Source: DAITQM01 sp036832975 (GTDB lineage Bacteria; Pseudomonadota; Gammaproteobacteria; Xanthomonadales; Wenzhouxiangellaceae). Taken from it: a stretch of DNA of 15,321 bases. The first letter of the stretch is position 1; every line of letters begins with the position of its first letter. The stretch lies in assembly GCA_036832975.1 (NCBI GenBank), contig DAITQM010000038.1:1-15321 (forward strand), given 5' to 3'. Position numbers and translations under genes: made by a program. The notes beneath the pieces are model-generated. The model saw nothing but the letters and a program-made list of their open reading frames with translations. It was not told where the DNA came from and searched no databases. Shown one piece after another: positions 6,270-13,547 of this stretch.

Positions 6270-8705
6270 TTACGCCGCGCGGGCTTTGGCGGCGGTTTCG
6301 GTGGAACGGGGCGGCCAGTCGAATTCATCGACCATGATCACCTTGCGGGTCAGATCCTGGGCGCGGCAGATCACCGCCGCCTGTTCCGGGCTGAGGATCT
6401 GTTCGGCCACCGCCTTGCCGGTCAGTTCGCCGCAGTTGTAGAAATTGACCACTTCGCGGTAGGCGTTTTTAAGCAACCGTTCGTAGGGCGCGGCTTCGAG
6501 CGCCGCGTTGAACGCCTGATTCAGCAAGCCGGCCGCGTCGTCTTTGTCCGAGTCGTAAACCCCGGCGATCAGCCGGTCGCGCCCGGCGTTGTTCGTGATC
6601 AGCGTCCGCGCCACGCGCTTGCCGAGATAATCGGACGGCGGCGCGTACTGCCGGCCGCGCGGCAGGATAATGAAGCGGGCCAGCGGGCCGAGGACTTTGA
6701 CCGGCAGGTGGCGGGTGATTTCCACCAGCCGTTCCTGGATCAGGTACAGGCTGTCGCGCATCGCCCAGCGCACCAGCGGCAGGTCTTCTTCCGGCCGTCC
6801 GGTGTCTTCGTAGCGCTTGAGCACGGCGCTGCATAGATAAAGGTGGCTCAATACATCGGCCAACCGGCCCGATAGTTTTTCCTTGAATTTGAACGTCCCG
6901 CCAAGCGTCAGGAGGACAAGATCGGAGACGAAGCTGAATGCCGCGCTCAGATGATTGAGTCTTCTGTAGTAATGGGCGGTGGGGCCGCCCACCGGGGAGC
7001 GGCTCAGGCGGCCATTGGTCAGACCGAGCAGGAAGGCTCTGGCTTTGTTGCCGGTGACGTGGCCGATGTGGCCGAAGAAAGCGCGGTCGAAGCGCTTCAG
7101 GGCGCCCTTATCGTCGCTCGTCGCCGATTGCATTTCCTCGAGCAGCCACGGATGACAGCGGATCACGCCCTGTCCGAAGATGATCATCGAGCGGGTGAGG
7201 ATGTTGGCGCCCTCGACGGTGATCGCCACCGGAATCGCCTGATAGGCGTGGGCCAGATAATTGTTCGGCCCCATGATGATGCCCTTGCCGCCGTGCACGT
7301 CCATCGCGTCGTTGATGCACTGGCGGTTGGCTTCGGTGAGCTGGTATTTGAGGATCGCCGACAGAACGCTGGGTTTGGCGCCGTTGTCCTGCGCGACCAG
7401 CGTCAAAAGACGCGCCGCGTCCATCCGGTAGGCGTTGCCGGCAATGCGCGCCAGCACTTCCTCGATACCCTCGAAATAGGCGATCGGCATCTTGAACTGG
7501 CGGCGCACGCGAGCGTAGGCCCCGGTCATCTTCGCCGCCATCTTGGCGCCGGCGACGCCGAGCGCCGGCAACGAGATGCTGCGCCCGGCGGCCAGGCTTT
7601 GCATCAGCATCATCCACCCCTGACCGACGCGCTCCCGCCCGCCGATGACATAGTCCAACGGGATAAACACATTCTTGCCGCGCGTCGGGCCGTTCATGAA
7701 CACGCCGCCGGTCGGGAAATGCCGCTTGCCGGTTTCGACGCCGGGCAGGTCGGCCGGGATCAGGGCGCAGGTGATGCCGAGATCTTCCTCGTCGCCGAGC
7801 AGATGATCGGGGTCGAAGGCCTTGAACGCCAAACCGACCACCGTCGCCACCGGGGCCAGCGTGATATAGCGCTTGCTCCAGTTGAGCCGCAGGCCGAGCA
7901 CTTCCTGGCCGTCGAATTTGCCTTTGCAGACCACGCCCGAATCGACCATCGACGCCGCGTCGGAGCCGGCGGCCGGCGAGGTCAGCGCGAAACACGGAAT
8001 ATCCTCGCCGCTCGCCAGGCGGGGCAGATAATGATCCTTCTGCGCCGCGGTGCCGTAATGCAGCAACAGTTCTCCGGGGCCGAGCGAATTGGGCACCATC
8101 ACGGTGACCGCGGCGGTCAAGTTGCGGCTGGCGAGCTTCATCACCACCGCCGAATTGCCCTGCGCCGAAAACTCGTGGCCGCCGTACCGCTTGGGAATGA
8201 TCATGCTGAAAAAGCGCTCGCGGCGGATGAAGTCCCAGGCAGCGGGCGGCAGATCACGCCGCTCCTCGGTGATCTCCCAGTCGTCGACCATCTGGCATAG
8301 TTCTTCGACCGGGCCGTCCAAAAACGCCTGTTCTTCGGCGCTCAGCGCCGGTTTGGGATTGGTGAGCAGTTTTTGCCAATCGGGCCGGCCGGTAAATAGT
8401 TCAGCGTCCCACCAGGTGTTGCCGGCTTCCAGGGCCTCGCGTTCGGTTTTGGACAAACGCGGCAGCACGGCGCGGAACCAGACGCGCAGCGGCCGCGAGA
8501 TCAACCAGCGGCGGAGCGGGGTGGCGAGCAGAGCCGTCAGGGCGGCGGCAAAAACCAGCAGGCCGAAAAGCCAGCCGGCCGCACCTGTCCACCAGCCGAG
8601 CGCCGCAAGCAGCGCAAAGGACGCGGACCACCACCACAGCGGGCGTTGTTGATAAGCCAGCGCGGTCATACCGGCCAGCGTCAGGATAGCGAGTGACAGT
8701 GTCAT
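6270..8705 (-). CDS. fadE: Membrane-anchored acyl-CoA dehydrogenase
   Basis: An 811-residue FAD-dependent dehydrogenase, close in length to E. coli FadE (814), that oxidises acyl-CoA to trans-2-enoyl-CoA, the first step of the spiral. Residues about 4-62 are strongly hydrophobic with two to three membrane segments, as in FadE. The N-terminal helical domain follows (about 80-235), then the FAD-binding beta-domain motif LTSPAAGSDAAS (241-252) and the C-terminal four-helix domain, with GRSISLPA at 374-381 and likely catalytic Glu498 in VEGANILTR. Residues from about 520 on are the extra C-terminal domain of the long bacterial FadE class. Its ATG overlaps the regulator's stop codon by 4 bp (ATGA, 8702-8705), and GAGGG lies about 7 nt upstream, so translation is probably coupled. 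Confidence 0.95.
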   Translation of the reverse strand: MTLSLAILTLAGMTALAYQQRPLWWWSASFALLAALGWWTGAAGWLFGLLVFAAALTALLATPLRRWLISRPLRVWFRAVLPRLSKTEREALEAGNTWWDAELFTGRPDWQKLLTNPKPALSAEEQAFLDGPVEELCQMVDDWEITEERRDLPPAAWDFIRRERFFSMIIPKRYGGHEFSAQGNSAVVMKLASRNLTAAVTVMVPNSLGPGELLLHYGTAAQKDHYLPRLASGEDIPCFALTSPAAGSDAASMVDSGVVCKGKFDGQEVLGLRLNWSKRYITLAPVATVVGLAFKAFDPDHLLGDEEDLGITCALIPADLPGVETGKRHFPTGGVFMNGPTRGKNVFIPLDYVIGGRERVGQGWMMLMQSLAAGRSISLPALGVAGAKMAAKMTGAYARVRRQFKMPIAYFEGIEEVLARIAGNAYRMDAARLLTLVAQDNGAKPSVLSAILKYQLTEANRQCINDAMDVHGGKGIIMGPNNYLAHAYQAIPVAITVEGANILTRSMIIFGQGVIRCHPWLLEEMQSATSDDKGALKRFDRAFFGHIGHVTGNKARAFLLGLTNGRLSRSPVGGPTAHYYRRLNHLSAAFSFVSDLVLLTLGGTFKFKEKLSGRLADVLSHLYLCSAVLKRYEDTGRPEEDLPLVRWAMRDSLYLIQERLVEITRHLPVKVLGPLARFIILPRGRQYAPPSDYLGKRVARTLITNNAGRDRLIAGVYDSDKDDAAGLLNQAFNAALEAAPYERLLKNAYREVVNFYNCGELTGKAVAEQILSPEQAAVICRAQDLTRKVIMVDEFDWPPRSTETAAKARAA

Positions 8706-9382
8706 GACGATGCCCTCAGTGAAATGGAAACGGACGGAGCGGAGCGGCGGCCGGCCGGCGGCACGGCGCGGCTTTCCGCGGCGCGCAGGCCGGCGGCGGC
8801 AAAATCGACCAGATGGCGGGTCAAGACCTCGGTTTCCAGCCTGATCTGGTTCAGATGGCGGAAATGACCGCCGAAATCGGCCATTGCATACGTTAAGGCG
8901 CCGATGACGAAATCGAGATGCCAGCGCAGGCTGGCCTGGTCGAGTCCGGGAAGGGCCGCAGCCAGGGCGCCGGCGAAGCGCTTCATCAAGCCGCTGTAAT
9001 GATCGCGCAGAAAACGGTGCAGCTCGCGGTCGTTTTCGGCATAGGCGCGGGCGATCAAGCGGATGAAGCGCATGCCACCCAAGCGCTCGTCGCGGCTGAG
9101 TTCCAAGGCGGGTTCGATCAGGGCTTCGAGCACCGCATCGAGGTCCGCGGCCCCGGCCGCCTCGAGCGAGGCGAGCCGGCGCCGCCGTTCGCCGTTCAAC
9201 CGATCGAGCCGGCGTTTCAGCACCTCGCGGATCAATTCGAGTCGCGAGCCGAAATGATAGTTCACGGCCGCCAGATTCACCCCGGCCCGCTCGGTGATCT
9301 GGCGCAGCGACGTCGCCCCGAAACCCTGGTCGGCAAACAGGATTTCAGCCGTTTCGAGGATTTTCTGCCGGGTCGGATTCAT
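8702..9382 (-). CDS. TetR-family regulator of fatty-acid degradation (PsrA-like)
   Basis: A 226-residue TetR repressor. The HTH spans residues about 24-45 (TSLRQITERAGVNLAAVNYHFGS); the VNLAAVNYHFGS core is typical of Pseudomonas PsrA and relatives. The rest is an all-helical ligand domain, and PsrA proteins respond to long-chain fatty acids or acyl-CoA. Two observations support a PsrA-like role: it is the first gene of a fadE-fadN-fadA operon, and a CAAAC-N4-GTTTG palindrome overlaps its promoter. The ATG at 9382 is preferred because it gives the usual short N-terminus before the first helix and a 38-nt leader from the predicted start site. An ATG at 9409 would leave about 11 nt and no ribosome binding site, though the site at 9382 is not strong either. 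The last 25 residues are Ser/Arg/Pro-rich and probably disordered. Orthology to PsrA itself is inferred. Confidence 0.9.
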   Translation of the reverse strand: MNPTRQKILETAEILFADQGFGATSLRQITERAGVNLAAVNYHFGSRLELIREVLKRRLDRLNGERRRRLASLEAAGAADLDAVLEALIEPALELSRDERLGGMRFIRLIARAYAENDRELHRFLRDHYSGLMKRFAGALAAALPGLDQASLRWHLDFVIGALTYAMADFGGHFRHLNQIRLETEVLTRHLVDFAAAGLRAAESRAVPPAGRRSAPSVSISLRASS

Positions 9383-9409
9383 CGCCAGTTGCCGGCCAGC
9401 GCCGGTCAT

Positions 9410-9427
9410 TTCAAACAATTGTTTGAA
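9410..9427. promoter_or_regulatory. PsrA-type operator: 18-bp perfect palindrome, plus a nearby half-site pair
   Basis: TTCAAACAATTGTTTGAA reads identically on both strands and contains CAAAC-N4-GTTTG, matching the published PsrA consensus (G/C)AAAC-N2-4-GTTT(G/C). It overlaps the edge of the predicted -10 and the predicted start site near 9420. A second GTTTGAA lies 13 bp further on, inside GTTTGAAAC (9434-9442) within the -10/-35 spacer, which may allow binding of a second dimer. This position predicts repression of the whole operon, including the regulator's own gene. Confidence 0.8.
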
Positions 9428-9456
9428 TCATACGTTTGAAACAGGCGGAAAGTCAA
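9427..9456 (-). promoter_or_regulatory. Sigma70-like promoter of the regulator-fadENA operon
   Basis: On the minus strand TTGACT (9456-9451) and TATGAT (9432-9427) are separated by 18 bp and match the consensus at 5 of 6 positions each. The promoter occupies the short gap after the srkA stop codon (9461-9463), so the fad operon can start its own transcript although srkA runs in the same direction. The predicted start is near 9420. Confidence 0.72.
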
Positions 9457-9460
9457 CTGT

Positions 9461-10444
9461 TCAGAGGATGATTTCCAGCGGCGGTTCCTGCAAGGCGGCG
9501 ATTTGTTCGCGGATCTGGTTGAGCAGTTGCTCGAAGTGCCGGGGTTCGCTGAACCACGGGAAGGCCAGCGGGAAGGCGGGGTCGTGCCAGCGGCGGGCGA
9601 TCCACGCGTTGTAGTGCAATAGTCTAAGACTGCGCAGGGCCTCGATCAGGTGCAGTTGGCGCGGGTCGAAGGTGAAGAATGTGGTGTAGCCTTCCAGCAG
9701 GGCGGTGAGCTGGGCCGTCATTTCGTCGCGCTCGCCGGCCAACAGCATCCACAGATCCTGGATTGCCGGACCGCTCATCGTGTCGTCGAGATCGACGAAA
9801 TGCGCTCCGTCGCGCCACAGGATATTGCCGGGGTGGCAGTCGCCGTGCAAGCGGATTTCGGCGACCGGTTCGGCCCGCTGCCAGGCGGCTTCGACATCGG
9901 CGAGCAGCCGGGCACTTAACTCGACGAACAAAGCGGTGAGGTGCGGCGGCAGGAACGGGCAGTGTTGCAGTTCGCTCCGGGCTTCGCGGCCGAAGGCGGC
10001 GATGGTCAGGCGCGGCCGATGCTGGAAGCGGCGCGTTGCGCCAATGGCGTGCCAGCGGCCGAGGACGCGGCCGAGATGGCGCAGGGTTTCCGGATCGGAC
10101 AGTTCCGGCGCGTGGCCACCGCGGCGCGGAAACAACGCGAAGCGGTAAGCGCCGTAATGGTGCAGCGTGGCGCCATTGAAGGCGAGCGGCGCGACGACCG
10201 GCAGTCCGGCGGCTTCGAGTTCCAGTGCAAAGTCATGTTCCTCGATGATCGCCGCGTCGCTCCAGCGGCCCGGCCGGTAGAACTTGGCGACCAGGGGTTC
10301 GCCGCCTTCGAGGCCGATCTGCCAGACGCGGTTTTCGAAGCTGTTCAACGCCAGCAGGCGGCGGTCGGGCACGAGGTCGAGCGACTCGACGGCGGCGAGG
10401 ATCGTATCGGGGTCGAGTCCGGCGTAAGGCTGCTCGCGGTTCAC
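9461..10444 (-). CDS. srkA: Stress response serine/threonine kinase SrkA (YihE)
   Basis: A 327-residue kinase-like protein; E. coli SrkA is 328. The family has the aminoglycoside-phosphotransferase/choline-kinase fold and acts as a Ser/Thr kinase protecting stressed cells, in E. coli by countering MazEF-type death. Visible motifs are Lys54 in LVAKFYRPGRW (ATP site), Asp202 and Asn207 in HGDCHPGNILW (catalytic loop) and DLDD at 218-221 (metal binding). The start is GTG at 10444, overlapping the ltaE stop by 4 bp (GTGA, 10441-10444), which indicates coupled translation. It is the last gene of the rarA-ltaE-srkA unit and is followed by the fad promoter. Confidence 0.93.
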   Translation of the reverse strand: MNREQPYAGLDPDTILAAVESLDLVPDRRLLALNSFENRVWQIGLEGGEPLVAKFYRPGRWSDAAIIEEHDFALELEAAGLPVVAPLAFNGATLHHYGAYRFALFPRRGGHAPELSDPETLRHLGRVLGRWHAIGATRRFQHRPRLTIAAFGREARSELQHCPFLPPHLTALFVELSARLLADVEAAWQRAEPVAEIRLHGDCHPGNILWRDGAHFVDLDDTMSGPAIQDLWMLLAGERDEMTAQLTALLEGYTTFFTFDPRQLHLIEALRSLRLLHYNAWIARRWHDPAFPLAFPWFSEPRHFEQLLNQIREQIAALQEPPLEIIL

Positions 10445-11478
10445 GCGGCGGCCGCGCGCTTAAAGGCGGCGATCAGAGCATCCGTTTCGGCGTCGGTCGT
10501 CGCGTGGGTGAAGACCAGGCGGGCGAGATCGTGGGCGCCCGGCCACAGGTGGAAGGCGCAACCCTCGTCCTGCATGCGACGCAGTTGGCGTTCGGGGAGG
10601 CGAAGAAACACCTCGTTGGCTTCGACCGGATAAGCGAGCCCGGCGCCGGGATGGGTCTTTACCGCGGCGGCGAAGCGCGTCGCTTGGCGGTTGGCGTGGC
10701 GCGCCAGATCGAGCCACAGATCGTCTTCGAGGTAGGCCAGCAGTTGAGCGCTGAGATAGCGCATTTTGCTCAATAAATGACCGGCGCGTTTACGCCGCCG
10801 TTCGAGTTCAGAGAACCGCGCCTCGCCGTCGAAAGCGATCACCGCTTCGGCGGCGAGCGCGCCGTTTTTGCTGGCCCCGAAGGTCAAAAGATCGACGCCG
10901 GCCCGCCAGGTGATGTCAGCCGGCCGGCAGGCGAGCGCCGCGACGGCGTTGGCGAAACGGGCGCCGTCCATGTGGACGCCGAGATGGTGTTCTTTGGCGA
11001 GCGCGGCGAGGCGGGCGAGTTCATCGGGTGTGTAAACCGTTCCCGCTTCGCTGCTTTGCGTCAGGCTGAGCGCCGCCGGCGCCATTTCGTGGACGCCGTG
11101 AGCACCGCTCTCAGCCAGGTGCCGTTCGACGATTGCGGGATCGAGTTTGCCGTTCTCGCCGGGCAGCGGCACGAGGCGCGCCCCGCCGCTGAACAGTTCG
11201 ACGGCGCCGCATTCGTCGTTGTAGATGTGGGCGCCTGAGTGGCACAGCGCCGTGCCCCACGGCGGCAGCAGCGCGGCGAGGGCGATGCCGTTGCCGGCGG
11301 TGCCGGTGGCGACCGGCAGCACCTTGACCGGCCGCTCGAACAGGGCGCTGAAACGTGCCTCGAGCCGGGCGGTCCAGTCGTCTTCGCCGTAGGCCTGAGC
11401 CGGGCCGCGGTTGCACGCGCCGATCGCTTCGAGGATGCGCGGCGCGACCGGCGCTTCGTTGTCGCTGCGAAAATTCAT
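10441..11478 (-). CDS. ltaE: Low-specificity L-threonine aldolase
   Basis: A 345-residue PLP enzyme of the fold-type I beta-eliminating-lyase/threonine aldolase family, cleaving threonine or allo-threonine to glycine and acetaldehyde. The start MNFRSDNEA is typical of the family. Lys204 in FGASKNG is the expected PLP Schiff-base lysine, HMDGAR (169-174) supplies the PLP-binding Asp171, and HIYNDECGA (84-92) is the conserved cofactor-stacking region. The ATG at 11478 overlaps the rarA stop by 4 bp (ATGA, 11475-11478). A longer open frame runs upstream to 11664 but lies wholly inside rarA and its extra residues look non-coding. The functional link with rarA and srkA is unclear. Confidence 0.92.
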   Translation of the reverse strand: MNFRSDNEAPVAPRILEAIGACNRGPAQAYGEDDWTARLEARFSALFERPVKVLPVATGTAGNGIALAALLPPWGTALCHSGAHIYNDECGAVELFSGGARLVPLPGENGKLDPAIVERHLAESGAHGVHEMAPAALSLTQSSEAGTVYTPDELARLAALAKEHHLGVHMDGARFANAVAALACRPADITWRAGVDLLTFGASKNGALAAEAVIAFDGEARFSELERRRKRAGHLLSKMRYLSAQLLAYLEDDLWLDLARHANRQATRFAAAVKTHPGAGLAYPVEANEVFLRLPERQLRRMQDEGCAFHLWPGAHDLARLVFTHATTDAETDALIAAFKRAAAA

Positions 11479-12863
11479 TCGGGCTCCGTTGCGGGGTCGG
11501 CGGCGGTCGGGCCGCGGGTCGCTTTCGTGGTTTTGGGGGCGGTATTGTGCCGGGCTTCGTTCAGGCACCGCAACTCGGCAAGGCGGGCAGCGATCTGCGT
11601 CTCCAGGCCGCGGTTGACCGGGTGGTAGTATCGGGCGCCGGCGAGTTCGGCCGGCAGGTAGCATTCGCCGGCGGCGAAAGCACCCGGTTCGTCGTGGGCA
11701 TACCGATACTCCTTACCGTGGCCGAGTTCCTTGAGCAGCCGGGTCGGCGCATTGCGCAGATGCAACGGTACCTCGAGGCTGCCGTGGGTCTTGACGTCGG
11801 CCCGGACCGTATCGAAGGCGAGATAAACGGCGTTGCTCTTGGCGGCGACCGCGAGGTAGACCGCGGCTTGGGCCAGCGCCAATTCGCCCTCGGGGCTGCC
11901 CAGTCGATCGAATGTTTCCCAGGCGGCGAGGGCGAGCGGCAGGGCGCGCGGGTCGGCGTTGCCGATATCTTCGCTGGCGATACGCACCAGCCGGCGGGCG
12001 AGGTAGTGCGGATCGACCCCGCCGTCGATCATCCGCGCCAGCCAATAGAGCGCGGCGTCTGGGTCGCTGCCGCGAATCGCTTTGTGCAGGGCCGAGATCT
12101 GGTCGTAGAACACATCGCCGTGTTTGTCGAAGCGCCGCGGCTGCTGGCTGATCGCCGCCGCCAGATCGCGCTGTGTCAGGTGCCGACCGGATGCCTGGTC
12201 GGCAGCCGCTTCCAGCCAACCGAGCGCCCGCCGGGCGTCGCCGTCGGCGGTCTGCGCGATCTGTTCCAGAACGCCTTCTTCGACGCGATAGCGCCCGGCC
12301 AGGCCGCGGGCATCGTCGAGGGCGCGGCGCAACACGGTGAGCAGTGCAGCGGCGTCGAGCGGTTTGAGTTGATAGACGCGGAGCCTGGAGAGCAGCGCAC
12401 TGTTGAGTTCGAACGACGGGTTTTCGGTGGTTGCACCGAGCAGCGTCACGACCCCTTCTTCGACGGCGTGAAGCAGGGCGTCTTGTTGGTTTTTGGCGTA
12501 ACGGTGGATTTCATCGACGAACAGCACCGTGGCCTGGCCCGAGACGGCGCGCCGTACGGCGGCGGCGTCGAGCACGGTGCGCAGTTCGCGCACACCGCTG
12601 TCGATCGCCGACAATGACTCGAACGCCACCTGGGTGTGGGCGGCGATGAGGCGAGCGAGCGTCGTTTTGCCGCTGCCCGGCGGCCCCCAGAAGACCAGCG
12701 AATGCAGTCTGCCGGTGGTGATCGCTGTGTGCAGCGGCCGGCCGGTGGCGAGCAAATGATCCTGGCCGTAGACTTCGTCGATCGCGGTCGGCCTGAGCCG
12801 GGCGGCGAGGGGGGCGGGTGCCGCCGGCCCGGATGGGGCGGCGGACAACAGGTCCGGATTCAT
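11475..12863 (-). CDS. rarA: Replication-associated recombination protein A (AAA+ ATPase)
   Basis: A 462-residue RarA/MgsA protein, an AAA+ ATPase related to clamp-loader subunits and to eukaryotic WRNIP1/Mgs1 that acts at stalled replication forks with single-strand-binding protein. Visible motifs are LAARLRPTAIDEVYGQDHLL (N-terminus), Walker A GPPGSGKT (60-67), Walker B VLFVDEIHR (113-121), sensor 1 GATTENPS (143-150), and the family's C-terminal block with FYDQISALHKAIRGSDPDAALYW. The C-terminal 25 residues are a variable, T/A/P-rich extension. The start at 12863 is chosen because GAGAAG immediately precedes it and its length fits the family; ATG at 12893 would add 10 residues. First gene of the rarA-ltaE-srkA unit. 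Confidence 0.94.
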   Translation of the reverse strand: MNPDLLSAAPSGPAAPAPLAARLRPTAIDEVYGQDHLLATGRPLHTAITTGRLHSLVFWGPPGSGKTTLARLIAAHTQVAFESLSAIDSGVRELRTVLDAAAVRRAVSGQATVLFVDEIHRYAKNQQDALLHAVEEGVVTLLGATTENPSFELNSALLSRLRVYQLKPLDAAALLTVLRRALDDARGLAGRYRVEEGVLEQIAQTADGDARRALGWLEAAADQASGRHLTQRDLAAAISQQPRRFDKHGDVFYDQISALHKAIRGSDPDAALYWLARMIDGGVDPHYLARRLVRIASEDIGNADPRALPLALAAWETFDRLGSPEGELALAQAAVYLAVAAKSNAVYLAFDTVRADVKTHGSLEVPLHLRNAPTRLLKELGHGKEYRYAHDEPGAFAAGECYLPAELAGARYYHPVNRGLETQIAARLAELRCLNEARHNTAPKTTKATRGPTAADPATEPE

Positions 12864-12928
12864 CTTCTCAGTCTGCCACGCAGCGGCGGCCATTGCTAGC
12901 CCGCATTCGGTCGCCGCCGGCGTTGGGA

Positions 12929-12942
12929 TTGATCGGGATCAA
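12929..12942. promoter_or_regulatory. FNR/Anr box upstream of the host-attachment-family gene
   Basis: TTGATCGGGATCAA is a perfect match to the FNR/Anr consensus TTGAT-N4-ATCAA and a perfect 14-bp palindrome. Its centre (12935.5) is about 41 bp upstream of the start site predicted from the -10 box at 12964-12969, the class II FNR activator position. No -35 hexamer is recognisable at the usual place, as expected for activator-dependent promoters. The box is also 66 bp upstream of rarA on the other strand, so an effect there is possible but less supported. Confidence 0.75.
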
Positions 12943-12963
12943 GCCGGCCGGGCGGGCGATGAT

Positions 12964-12969
12964 TATGCT
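12964..12969 (+). promoter_or_regulatory. Predicted -10 box of the FNR-dependent promoter
   Basis: TATGCT matches the -10 consensus at 4 of 6 bases and would place the start site near 12976. That leaves a leader of about 26 nt carrying AAGGAG (12987-12992), 9 nt before the ATG at 13002. The call depends on its spacing from the FNR box. Confidence 0.5.
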
Positions 12970-13001
12970 GAACGGTACCGCCAAGCAAGGAGTGTCCTTC
13001 G

Positions 13002-13451
13002 ATGCCGGCACGTAAAACCTGGGTTCTGGTGGCCGACGGTGTGTGCGGTCGGCTCTTTCGGCTGACGATGCCGGGTTATCGTCTGACCCCGGCCCTCGAT
13101 CATGACCTGCTGCGGGCGCGCCGCCCGGCGCGCGAGATCGGCGCCGACCGGCCGGGGCGGACGTTCGACAGCACGACCCCGGCGCGGCACGCGATGGAGC
13201 CGCCGACCGACCTCGAGCGTCAGGAACAGATCCGCTTCGCTGAGGCGATCGCCGCCGAACTGGAAGCGCACCACCAAAAAGGCGAATTCGAGCGGCTTTA
13301 CGTGGTTGCCGCGCCGCGCCTTTTGGGCGATTTGCGTCAGGCCTGGAGTGCGGCGCTCAAGACAGCCATCGCCGACGAACTCGCCAAGGACTACAGCAAG
13401 GCCGCCCCGGAAGCGCTTGCCGCGCATCTTGAAAAGTGGTTGCGCGGATGA
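13002..13451 (+). CDS. Host attachment family protein
   Basis: A 149-residue soluble protein resembling the 'host attachment protein' family (Pfam Host_attach, about 140-150 residues). The name comes from an early plant-attachment phenotype; the biochemical function is unknown. Typical features are the N-terminal WVLVADGVCGRLFRL strand pair, the central H-A-M-E-P region followed by a charged helix, the LYVVAAPRLLGDLR strand-loop (about 98-111), and a C-terminal helix ending LEKWLRG. No signal peptide or membrane segment is present, so a cytoplasmic location is likely despite the name. AAGGAG lies 9 nt before the ATG. A perfect FNR/Anr box with class II spacing predicts induction at low oxygen. 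It is monocistronic here, divergent from rarA and convergent with the M49 gene. Confidence 0.85.
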   Translation: MPARKTWVLVADGVCGRLFRLTMPGYRLTPALDHDLLRARRPAREIGADRPGRTFDSTTPARHAMEPPTDLERQEQIRFAEAIAAELEAHHQKGEFERLYVVAAPRLLGDLRQAWSAALKTAIADELAKDYSKAAPEALAAHLEKWLRG

Positions 13452-13473
13452 TTGCGGAGGGAGCACAGGCAGG

Positions 13474-13493
13474 CAAGCCAGGGGTGGCTTGCG
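13474..13493. terminator. Short GC-rich hairpin, possible terminator
   Basis: GCAAGCCA and TGGCTTGC pair over 8 bp around a GGGG loop, 22 bp after the host-attachment gene's stop and upstream (in plus coordinates) of the convergent M49 gene's stop. No T-run follows on either strand, so factor-independent termination is uncertain. The call rests mainly on its position between two convergent genes. Confidence 0.35.
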
Positions 13494-13547
13494 TGGTCTG
13501 ATCAGTCCAGCATGGGCTTATTCGATAATCTTATTTGAATGATCGGG

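Noticed and set aside
6951..8300. 449-residue open frame on the plus strand
   Set aside because: Antisense to fadE, rich in His/Arg/Gly/Ala as expected of a shadow frame, with no domain or start signal.
11479..11664. 62-residue N-terminal extension of the threonine aldolase
   Set aside because: The extra residues are Arg/Pro-rich, lie inside rarA, and the family start MNFRSDNEA with an ATGA overlap fits much better.
11355..12617. 420-residue open frame on the plus strand
   Set aside because: Antisense to rarA and the start of ltaE; no family features.
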